Shown: positions 25,152 through 32,497 of the stretch, in pieces
How the letters are laid out: each line of letters opens with the position of its first letter
How positions within the stretch are numbered: position 1 is the stretch's first letter
Assembly: GCA_965221195.1 (NCBI GenBank)
Contig: OZ244864.1
Location: forward strand, 620,001-684,000
Reading direction: 5' to 3'
Length of the DNA: 64,000 bases
DNA from: Poriferisodalis sp965221195
GTDB taxonomy: Bacteria > Actinomycetota > Acidimicrobiia > Acidimicrobiales > Poriferisodalaceae
The notes under the pieces: generated by a model
What the model saw: only the letters and a program-made list of their open reading frames with translations
The model's database searches: none
Told to the model about the DNA's origin: nothing
Made by a program: the position numbers and the translations under genes

Positions 25152-26117
25152 TCAGGAATCGGTTCGGTAAGCAGCTAGATTCATCACTCGCTCAAACAGC
25201 GGCATCGCCCCAATCTGCTCGCATAGCTCCTCAAAACCGCGGCGCGGACCTCGCCAAGCCAGTTCATCAACTCTGGCCGACACTGGCGCATCGGTGCGCA
25301 CCGTAGCAATACGGCGAAACAACAGCGCAAGGTCGCGCTCGGCCTCCAAAGTGGCAGACAAACCGGCAGCGCCACGCACTTTCGGTTCCCAGTCGGTGTG
25401 TGCAGGTGGGATGTTCTCGATGTGGACGTAGCGCGACAGCATCACTGATGTCGATTTGGCACCCCAGCCTCGCAACCCCGGAAACCCGTCCGCGCTGTCA
25501 CCCACTAGACCGAGATAGTCGGGTATCGACTCGGGCCGCACACCGAATTTCGCCTCAACGCCGGCCGCATCAATGATCTCATCAGCCCGGCGATCCCACT
25601 GCACCACTTTGCCACCGACACACTGGCTCAAATCTTTGTCGGGTGTACAGATGAACACCTGCCTCACACGGTCGTCGTCTGCTGCCATCGCAGCACCAGC
25701 CGCCAGTGCATCATCGGCTTCAAACTCGACCATTGGCCACACAGCAACGCCCAGCAACCTCAGCGCCTCTTCTGCCGGATGGAACTGCGCCCACAGATCA
25801 GCTTCGATACCCGAGCCGTCCTTGTAGCCCGGCCACAGATCGTTGCGGAACGACTCCACGACATGGTCGGTCGCTACCGCGACATGGGTAGCACCAGCTT
25901 CAAGCAACATCACGACACTGCCCAGCACCCCCCGCAGTGCCCCAACCTCGCTGCCATCAGCCGCCTTGCGGCGGGGCACCGCAAAGTAATGGCGGAACAG
26001 TTCGTAGGTGCCGTCAATCAGATGAACGTCGAAACTCCGGGTCGGCGGAGGCCTTTGCGCGTCGGCATCGGCTGAGCGCAGATTGCTTGACGGTTGAGAA
26101 GTCTTGTCCTGAACCAC
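25152..26117 (-). CDS. 5'-3' exonuclease, DNA polymerase I N-terminal-domain type
   Basis: A 321-residue FEN-family nuclease. Residues 28 on show VHLIDGTYELFRHYFAVP, AVATDHVVESFRNDLWPGYKDG, MVEFEADDALAAGA, VFICTPDKDLSQCV and GLVGDSADGFPGLRGWGAKS, the standard acidic metal-binding residues and helix-hairpin-helix. There is no polymerase domain, so it is a stand-alone flap or RNA-primer nuclease. The first 27 residues are a low-complexity extension. The type II restriction-modification island begins upstream of it. Confidence 0.9.
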   Translation of the reverse strand: MVQDKTSQPSSNLRSADADAQRPPPTRSFDVHLIDGTYELFRHYFAVPRRKAADGSEVGALRGVLGSVVMLLEAGATHVAVATDHVVESFRNDLWPGYKDGSGIEADLWAQFHPAEEALRLLGVAVWPMVEFEADDALAAGAAMAADDDRVRQVFICTPDKDLSQCVGGKVVQWDRRADEIIDAAGVEAKFGVRPESIPDYLGLVGDSADGFPGLRGWGAKSTSVMLSRYVHIENIPPAHTDWEPKVRGAAGLSATLEAERDLALLFRRIATVRTDAPVSARVDELAWRGPRRGFEELCEQIGAMPLFERVMNLAAYRTDS

Positions 26118-26495
26118 TGCGCCGACTTTACGCCGAGCACCGGTGGTACACTGGCAAACCGTTGCATTTACTGGGATTTTCGCTGTCGCCAGACCGTCAC
26201 CAGCGCCGCATCGGGGCGGCCGAGTTTCGCAACAGTTTTGACAACCCTGTTTTACAGGGTCATTGAAACTCCCACAAAACTCCAGCGCTCGATGTGCGGT
26301 GCTGAAACGCTTAGGCGTTTGATGTCACACCGGCTACGTACGTTCTTGCCATGCATTACACACCCATCGCAGGCCGACCCGAACATCGCAAGAGTCGGCC
26401 ACTCGCCAGATTCCCCAGTGAACGGCGGTTCACTGCCCCGCACGCCGTGACCGCAGTCGGCAAACTTGGGGGGATCAACGTACGACGACGTCGAG
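26118..26495. other. Intergenic leader of the restriction-modification island, with hairpins
   Basis: This 378-base gap holds no convincing gene. It contains ACCCTG/CAGGGT with a five-base loop at 26244-26260, an AAACGC/GCGTTT hairpin near 26303-26318, and GAACGGCGGTTC near 26420. These could be terminators or operators for the divergent genes. Base composition is mixed. Confidence 0.4.
26244..26260. terminator. Small hairpin, possible terminator or operator
   Basis: ACCCTG (26244-26249) pairs with CAGGGT (26255-26260) across TTTTA. It lies between divergent genes, so a regulatory role is equally possible. Confidence 0.3.
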
Positions 26496-26753
26496 ATGTC
26501 TACTGTTGCGAAAGTGAGGACGGCTCTGGCGAGAGATGCCACTCGACATCGTCCGGGCGAGTTTCAGGACGCCACCGAGGAAGTGCTTGCGCTTGCCGTG
26601 AGGCCCATGCGGGTGAGCGACATCCGTGAAGGAGTTGAGACTCGACTTGGAGGCACCGTTGCAGCCTCGTCAATCCGAAACTACCTGCGGCTCAACGCAA
26701 GCGCCGACAGCCATTTCACCAAGGAGCAACACGGTGTCTGCATCTTTCGCTGA
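26496..26753 (+). CDS. Small winged-helix protein of a restriction-modification island
   Basis: An 85-residue protein from the ATG at 26496. ATEEVLALAVRPMRVSDIREGVE followed by VAASSIRNYLRLNAS and EQHGVCIFR resembles the HARE-type winged helix found fused to or beside restriction-modification proteins. It overlaps the methyltransferase start by 20 bases. It is unlike the Xre-type C proteins of many type II systems. A role in controlling expression or in target recognition is inferred from context. Confidence 0.65.
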   Translation: MSTVAKVRTALARDATRHRPGEFQDATEEVLALAVRPMRVSDIREGVETRLGGTVAASSIRNYLRLNASADSHFTKEQHGVCIFR

Positions 26754-27663
26754 GCCGTTCGCCGTCATCGGCAATGCCGCCGTGTACCACGCAGATTGCT
26801 TGGACTGGCTGGGCGGACGGACACCTCAGTCGATCCACGGTGTCGTTACCGATCCACCGTACGGACTCGTCGAGTATTCGCCCGCACAGCAGGCCAAACT
26901 GCGGAACGGACATGGCGGCGTGTGGAGGCTGCCGCCGAACTTTGACGGCCACCAGAGATCACCGCTACCGCGTTTCACCACGCTGAAACCTGCTGAACTC
27001 GAAAAATTGAGTTGCTTCTTCCGGCGCTGGGGCGAGGCACTCAGGCCCGTGCTCGTACCGGGCGCTCATGTGCTCATCGCGTCGAATCCACTCGTGTCCC
27101 ACCTCGTGGCGAGTGCAGTTTGCGACGCTGGTTTCGAGCGGCGCGGCGAGATCGTTCGACTGGTGATGACCATGCGAGGCGGAGACCGGCCCAAGAACGC
27201 CCACGACGAGTTCCCCGATGTCACGGTCATGCCTCGCTCGGGCTGGGAGCCGTGGCTGCTCTTTCGAAAGCCGCTTGAGGGACGAGTACAGGACAACCTT
27301 CGCAAATGGGGTACCGGAGGTCTGCGTCGGCAATCGGCGGAGCGGCCGTTCGCCGATGTGATCAAGTCGGCGCCAACCAGGCCAGCAGAAAGGCATCTGG
27401 CTCCGCACCCGAGCCTGAAACCGCAAGCCTTTCTCCGTGAGGTGGTGCGCGCCGTACTGCCCCTCGGCGAAGGGACGGTACTTGATCCGTTTGCCGGCTC
27501 GGGTTCGACACTGGCAGCAGCCGAGTGGCTCGGGTACCACAGCATCGGCGTGGAACGCGATCCCGACTACGCCGACATGGCCGTCGATGCCGTCAAGCGA
27601 CTGCGCGACTACGAGCCGCCGACACCGGGTCCGCTGCCCAATTCAGATTCTGTGTCCAAATAG
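26734..27663 (+). CDS. Type II DNA methyltransferase (N4-cytosine or N6-adenine)
   Basis: A 309-residue enzyme. DPPYGL near residue 38 is catalytic motif IV and DPFAGSGSTLAAAEWLG near 253 is the AdoMet motif I; this order marks the beta class of amino-methyltransferases. The start is the GTG at 26734, preceded by AAGGAGCAACACG, a strong ribosome-binding site; the longer frame from 26626 overlaps the winged-helix gene. The 3' end overlaps that of the opposing endonuclease gene by 55 bases. Confidence 0.92.
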   Translation: MSASFAEPFAVIGNAAVYHADCLDWLGGRTPQSIHGVVTDPPYGLVEYSPAQQAKLRNGHGGVWRLPPNFDGHQRSPLPRFTTLKPAELEKLSCFFRRWGEALRPVLVPGAHVLIASNPLVSHLVASAVCDAGFERRGEIVRLVMTMRGGDRPKNAHDEFPDVTVMPRSGWEPWLLFRKPLEGRVQDNLRKWGTGGLRRQSAERPFADVIKSAPTRPAERHLAPHPSLKPQAFLREVVRAVLPLGEGTVLDPFAGSGSTLAAAEWLGYHSIGVERDPDYADMAVDAVKRLRDYEPPTPGPLPNSDSVSK

Positions 27664-28253
27664 ACCCAGCTCTCGCGCAGTCTTGCAATCCCTTCACGGT
27701 GCAGCGTGGCCGTACGAGTGCCGAGTTCCCCCCGCTCGTTGCGCCGGAAATCACCAACGGAGACGTGAGCGAGGTACACCTCGGTGAATCGCAAGGGCCG
27801 TCGGAATGCCGCTGGCTGAGTCTCCCGATCAACTTTGTACACAAAGACGCAGAACCACTGATCCCGGGCACCGTGAGTGTCCACCGCGCCACCGCTCTTG
27901 GTGGTGGCTTTCACCTCAACCCCGGCCTCGCCGGACTTGACGGCATCTTCGGGATACATACCAGCCACGACCAAGTCGGGATGGCCATTGTGGTAGGTGT
28001 TGGTCACAAGCGTTCGAGAATGGGAGGCGAGATACGCCGTCAGCATGTCGGAGACCACGCCAGACAAAATTGCCCCCCTTACCGTGTCTTCGAGGCGACC
28101 GAGGCCCTTGCTGGCAAGATGCTGATTGACATCGTAAAAGAAATCGTAGACATCCTGCATTGCCGACTCGAAGTCAAGTTGGCGCAACTGGTAGGGCAGT
28201 TCAATGTCGCGGTTGAAGCACTTACGACGGACTTGACGGTGATCAACGCTCAC
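27609..28253 (-). CDS. Probable type II restriction endonuclease, PD-(D/E)xK type
   Basis: About 214 residues from the GTG at 28253, which lies eight bases behind TAGCCT; a longer frame to an ATG at 28349 is possible but its extra residues look non-coding. GHPDLVV followed by GVEVKATTK supplies a PD-...-ExK nuclease core (D93, E113, K115 in the short form). It is convergent with and partly overlaps the methyltransferase. No named endonuclease was recognised, so specificity is unknown; the role is inferred from motif and partner. Confidence 0.75.
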   Translation of the reverse strand: MSVDHRQVRRKCFNRDIELPYQLRQLDFESAMQDVYDFFYDVNQHLASKGLGRLEDTVRGAILSGVVSDMLTAYLASHSRTLVTNTYHNGHPDLVVAGMYPEDAVKSGEAGVEVKATTKSGGAVDTHGARDQWFCVFVYKVDRETQPAAFRRPLRFTEVYLAHVSVGDFRRNERGELGTRTATLHREGIARLRESWVYLDTESELGSGPGVGGS

Positions 28254-28394
28254 AGCGGTGAAGGCTAAGACGAGTGACAGATGACTTGCGGCCAAGCACG
28301 AACGGCGTTCTAGAGTTGGCCTGTTCGATTGCCGTCGATCATCAGCCATCGGACGGCTGAGGTTGCGAAATCATGGCTGAGACAAGGGGATGAC

Positions 28395-29933
28395 ATGAAG
28401 GTTCCGTTCAATGTTTCCGACTTCCTGTACCGGGCCGAGAACGTCTACCCAGACCGAATAGCGCTGGTTGACGAGCCCGAGGCTCCCGGCGGCGGGCTGG
28501 GCGAGATCACCTACGCCCGCTTCGGCGAGCTGGTGCGCTCCCAAGCGGCCAGGCTTGACCAGCTCGGCATCGGCCACGGCGAGCGGGTCGCGATGGTGTC
28601 GCAGAACGCGGGTCGGCTAATGACGTCGTTCTACGGCGTGTCGGGCTACGGCCGCATTTTCGTGCCGATCAACTTCCGCCTCAGCCGCGACGAGATCAGC
28701 TTCATCGTCGATCATTGCGGGGCCACGATGCTGCTGGTGGATCCCTCCATGGAAGACACCTGCAAGGACATCGACGTCAAACATTTTGTGGTGATGGGTA
28801 CCGACGCCGACGATCAGATGTACGCACCGGGCGCAGATCCGGCCCCGTGGACACCCGATGAGGACATCACCGCCACCATCAACTACACCTCGGGCACCAC
28901 CGCCCGGCCCAAGGGCGTGCAACAAACTCACCGCGCGCTCTGGGTGAACGCCGCCACGTTCGGTTGGCACTGCGGCGTTAGTGACCGTGACGTGTATTTG
29001 CATACGCTGCCGATGTTCCACTGCAACGGCTGGGGCATGCCCTTTTCGGTGACTGCCATGGGTGGCAAGCATGTGGTGCAGCGAGAGGTGCGCGGCCATG
29101 AGATCTTGCGTCGTATCGCCCAGCACGACGTGACGCTGCTGTGCGGTGCTCCCGCCGTGGTGTCAACGGTGCTCGATGCAGCCGCCGACTGGGACGGGCC
29201 GATCCCCGGCAGCGGACAGGTGCGGATGGTGGTGGCAGGTGCCCCGCCTCCCACGAGCACGATTGCGCGTATGGAGACCGAGCTGGGCTGGGAGTTCATT
29301 CAGATTTACGGCCTCACCGAGACGGCACCGCTGGTCACCATGAACCGCTGTCGGCCCGAGTGGGACGACTTCGATCCCGACCACAAGGCCCGCAAGCTGA
29401 GCCGAGCCGGGGCGCCCGCTGTTGGAGTGAAGGTCAACGTTGACAACCAAGGCGAGATTCTGGTGCGCGGCAACATCGTGCTAGAGGGCTACTGGGAGCA
29501 GCCAGACGCAACCGCTGAGGCCATCGTGGACGGCTGGTTCCACACCGGCGACGGCGGCACAATGGACGAGGAGCACCACATCACCATCTCGGACCGCAAA
29601 AAAGACGTCATCATCTCTGGTGGTGAGAACGTGTCATCTTTTGAGGTGGAGGATGTGCTGTTTAGTCACCCCGCAGTAACCGAGGTAGCCGTGATCGGTG
29701 TGCCCGACAAAAAATGGGGCGAAACCATCAAAGCTCTCGTGGTGGTAGACGCAGCGGTTGAAGCGGTAACCGAGCGCGACCTCATCGACTATTGCCGAGA
29801 CCGGATGGCACACTTCAAGTGTCCCACCAGTGTTGAGTTCCGCCAAGAGCTAGCCCGCACTGCCACCGGCAAGCTGCAAAAATTCAAGCTCCGTGCCCCC
29901 TACTGGGAAGGTATGGAAAAACAAATCAATTGA
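28395..29933 (+). CDS. Acyl-CoA synthetase, AMP-binding (FadD/FACL-like)
   Basis: A 512-residue adenylate-forming ligase that activates a carboxylic acid to its CoA thioester. Motifs are YTSGTTARPKGV (P-loop), QIYGLTETAP, GWFHTGDGGTMDE, SDRKKDVIISGGENVSS and the C-terminal catalytic lysine in ATGKLQKF. The ATG at 28395 has AAGGGG upstream, better than the start at 28329. Substrate unknown; medium- or short-chain acids are likely for this subfamily. Confidence 0.92.
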   Translation: MKVPFNVSDFLYRAENVYPDRIALVDEPEAPGGGLGEITYARFGELVRSQAARLDQLGIGHGERVAMVSQNAGRLMTSFYGVSGYGRIFVPINFRLSRDEISFIVDHCGATMLLVDPSMEDTCKDIDVKHFVVMGTDADDQMYAPGADPAPWTPDEDITATINYTSGTTARPKGVQQTHRALWVNAATFGWHCGVSDRDVYLHTLPMFHCNGWGMPFSVTAMGGKHVVQREVRGHEILRRIAQHDVTLLCGAPAVVSTVLDAAADWDGPIPGSGQVRMVVAGAPPPTSTIARMETELGWEFIQIYGLTETAPLVTMNRCRPEWDDFDPDHKARKLSRAGAPAVGVKVNVDNQGEILVRGNIVLEGYWEQPDATAEAIVDGWFHTGDGGTMDEEHHITISDRKKDVIISGGENVSSFEVEDVLFSHPAVTEVAVIGVPDKKWGETIKALVVVDAAVEAVTERDLIDYCRDRMAHFKCPTSVEFRQELARTATGKLQKFKLRAPYWEGMEKQIN

Positions 29934-29989
29934 GCACCCTTGTGGCTGAAACACCTCACAACAACACCTAACGACCCTCAACAAGACGT

Positions 29990-30010
29990 AACCGAGTAAT
30001 AGACTCGGTT
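29990..30010 (+). terminator. Hairpin downstream of the acyl-CoA synthetase
   Basis: A perfect seven-pair stem, AACCGAG (29990-29996) and CTCGGTT (30004-30010), with loop TAATAGA. It lies 57 bases after the stop codon. No T-tract. Confidence 0.5.
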
Positions 30011-30091
30011 CCGGTGCGCTGAGCAACCCAAGAACGCAAAGGGCGGGGCCTAGTGGATTGGCTCCAAGACAACGCCATCCAATTTGGTGCA

Positions 30092-30118
30092 GGTCTAGTG
30101 CGTCGGCTAGACCTAGCC
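30092..30118. promoter_or_regulatory. Overlapping inverted repeats upstream of the MerR-isochorismate synthase gene
   Basis: GGTCTAG (30092-30098) pairs with CTAGACC (30107-30113), and GGCTAG (30105-30110) with CTAGCC (30113-30118). Nested palindromes about 65 bases upstream of a MerR-domain gene make a reasonable operator candidate; a terminator is an alternative. TATTCT at 30176-30181 looks like the -10 box for the gene. Confidence 0.4.
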
Positions 30119-30184
30119 GGATGCTTGTTACGATGAGAGCAGTAGCTTTAGGAGTAGTTGCTTCTATGGTCGGGGTATTCTTCG

Positions 30185-32497
30185 GTGGTGCGAGTCTTTG
30201 AGTTAGCGGCGGCGCACTCAGTGAGCGTTGACACGGTGCGCTATTACCAGAAGATCGGCCTGCTGCATCCGCCCACACGCGCGGGGCGGATGGCGGACTA
30301 CGACGAGAGCCACGACCAGCGGCTCGGTGAGATCCGACGCCTTGCCGCAGCAGGTTTCTCGCTAGCGCAGATCGGTCAACTCGGCGATGGTGCCAGCGAA
30401 CCGCTGCTGGAAGCGTTGGGCACACGCAGCGACAACAACTTGACTTTTGAAGAACTGGTACGCCAGTCCGGCTTAGACCCCGAGCTCGTGAGGCTGGCAG
30501 CCGACACCGGCTTGGTCCGGCCGCTACGCGGATCAATCATCGGCACCAACGAAGAATCCCACACGCTCAGCTCAGCTGGTGCCAGCGATGATGCTCTCTA
30601 CAGCACTGGCGCGTTGACGATGCTGCGCGCCGCGGCGGAGCTGCTCGATGCCGAGATGCCGCTAGATGATCTCATCGGTCTTGCGTTGCGGCATGCATCC
30701 AACATGGAAGCCGTTGCCGCCGACGCCGTTGAACTGTTTGCCGACCGCTTCGCGGATGTGGGTGCCGCAGAACGCGCCAATCTGGCAGCACACCTGATCC
30801 CGCTAGTGACCGACTTGGTGGCACAGCACTTCCGCGAGTCACTCGTTGAGCATGCCACCGAACGCATCTTGGCTGGCAACAGCGACGAGTCAATCGCGTC
30901 CGTTCATACGGCAATAACCAATACGTCGGCAACCAATACAGCACCGCGGGCTGACTCAGTAAAGCCCCACTCAGTGGCAGCCCACTCAGTGGCAACCCAG
31001 CGTCTCACGCTGGAATGCCGCGAGCTGTCGGGGGCGCTGGACCCGCTGGCGGTGTTTGCGGCGGCTGGGCGTCATCAACGGGCGTACTGGGCATGTCCCG
31101 CCGACGATCTGGAGTTTTGCGCGCTCGGCAGCGCCTTTGAGTCCGCTCCAGCAACAGGTTCTGGGCGTTTCGCGGAAGCAGCCCGCTCTTTTGAGACACT
31201 GGATGTAACCGTGACCGGTGATGTCAGTGAGCTTGCCGGTCCACTGGCAATCGGCGGGTTCTCTTTTAGCGATGATCCAAGCCCCCAAGGCGAACAAGCA
31301 TGGGCGGCTTTCGGTCCGGGTCGGCTCACGCTGCCTGAGGTGCTGCTGGTGCGGCGCGGCGACCGGTCGTGGCTGACCTCGTTGCCATGTGCCGACTTGG
31401 GGCCGGTCATGGCGGCATCACGGCCAAGCACAGAATCGGACTGCGCGACCTGTGGCGCGGCCGATGGCAGCGGAATCTGCGGTCTTGCGACAACGACTGG
31501 TGGCCCGTCACAGACCTGCAACAACGGCAACGCGGTCTGGTCCCGCAGCGCCCTTGAGGTGTCAACCACATTGACTGCAACCGCTGCCGACCATGAGTTC
31601 ACAGCCCCGACTTCCAGCGATCTGAATGCTGCGGCGCTAGCGATGCTCAACAAAAACCACCGTATCGACGACAGTTACGTGGCACTCGCCCGGCTTGCGC
31701 TTGCGCGAATAACCGAAGGAGGGTTGGACAAGGTCGTGACGGCTCGCGAGTTGCACATCGCGTCGGCGCTCGAACCCATTGCAGTGCTTGACCGGCTGCG
31801 GAAGCGTTCTCCCACGTGTGTGACGTTTGCGTTCGGGCGCGGTTCACAAACATTCTTCGGCGCCACGCCGGAACGGCTCGTCTCTTGTGACGGCACACGG
31901 CTAAGCGCAGACGCACTGGCGGGGTCGCGACCTCGCCACGCCGACCCGACGCGTGAAGCGGAACTACGAGCCGAGTTGCAGCACGACCCCAAGGAACTGA
32001 CCGAGCACGCCATGGTGGTCACCGACGTGCGCGACACGCTGCGCGCGCTCGGAGTGGCGCTCGACCCGCCTTCACCCACTGGTGTCATGGAACTGCCCCA
32101 CATCATGCATCTGCACACCCCGATCAACGGACGGGTTCCCGCAGGCACGACAGTGCTCGAACTAGCCGGTGCGTTGCACCCAACAGCGGCCGTGGCAGGG
32201 CTACCACGGCGCGTGGCACGCCACTGGATCGCGCAGCACGAAGGCTTCGACCGCGGCTGGTACGCCGCGCCGGTCGGCTGGACAACACTCGACGGGCGCG
32301 GCGAGTTCCGTGTTGCGCTGCGCTGCGCGCTGACCGGGCCGACCGAGACCAGGCTGTTCGCAGGCGGCGGCATCGTGGCTGGTTCCGATCCGCACGCCGA
32401 ACTAGCCGAGACCGCCGTCAAGTTCGAAGCCATTCTCGGAGCGCTCGAAGATGATGAGTCTCTGCCAACAACAACAGCAGGTTGCTACCTCGGGTGA
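30185..32497 (+). CDS. menF: MerR-type regulator fused to isochorismate synthase (MenF/EntC)
   Basis: An uninterrupted frame of 770 residues. Residues about 1-70 are a MerR winged helix (VRVFELAAAHSVSVDTVRYY, QKIGLLHPPTRAGRMADYDE, RRLAAAGFSLAQIGQLG). A helical regulator-like region follows to about 240, then a repeat-rich linker. From about 280 it is a chorismate-binding enzyme: KVVTARELHI, TFAFGRGSQTFFGATPERLVS, LAGSRPRH, EHAMVVTDVRDTL, ALHPTAAVAGLPR, FDRGWYAAPVGW and FAGGGIVAGSDP. It converts chorismate to isochorismate, first step to menaquinone. The GTG at 30185 (or 30188) follows TATTCT closely. A cysteine-containing insert (CATCG...ICG...QTC) interrupts the synthase domain. The stop overlaps menD. 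Confidence 0.88.
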   Translation: MVRVFELAAAHSVSVDTVRYYQKIGLLHPPTRAGRMADYDESHDQRLGEIRRLAAAGFSLAQIGQLGDGASEPLLEALGTRSDNNLTFEELVRQSGLDPELVRLAADTGLVRPLRGSIIGTNEESHTLSSAGASDDALYSTGALTMLRAAAELLDAEMPLDDLIGLALRHASNMEAVAADAVELFADRFADVGAAERANLAAHLIPLVTDLVAQHFRESLVEHATERILAGNSDESIASVHTAITNTSATNTAPRADSVKPHSVAAHSVATQRLTLECRELSGALDPLAVFAAAGRHQRAYWACPADDLEFCALGSAFESAPATGSGRFAEAARSFETLDVTVTGDVSELAGPLAIGGFSFSDDPSPQGEQAWAAFGPGRLTLPEVLLVRRGDRSWLTSLPCADLGPVMAASRPSTESDCATCGAADGSGICGLATTTGGPSQTCNNGNAVWSRSALEVSTTLTATAADHEFTAPTSSDLNAAALAMLNKNHRIDDSYVALARLALARITEGGLDKVVTARELHIASALEPIAVLDRLRKRSPTCVTFAFGRGSQTFFGATPERLVSCDGTRLSADALAGSRPRHADPTREAELRAELQHDPKELTEHAMVVTDVRDTLRALGVALDPPSPTGVMELPHIMHLHTPINGRVPAGTTVLELAGALHPTAAVAGLPRRVARHWIAQHEGFDRGWYAAPVGWTTLDGRGEFRVALRCALTGPTETRLFAGGGIVAGSDPHAELAETAVKFEAILGALEDDESLPTTTAGCYLG
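30954..30998 (+). repeat. In-frame 15-base repeat in the MerR-MenF linker
   Basis: Three 15-base units (ACTCAGTGGCAGCCC type) at 30954, 30969 and 30984, preceded by two AACCAATAC-containing units from about 30917. They encode the SVKPHSVAAHSVATQ linker between the two domains. Confidence 0.85.
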
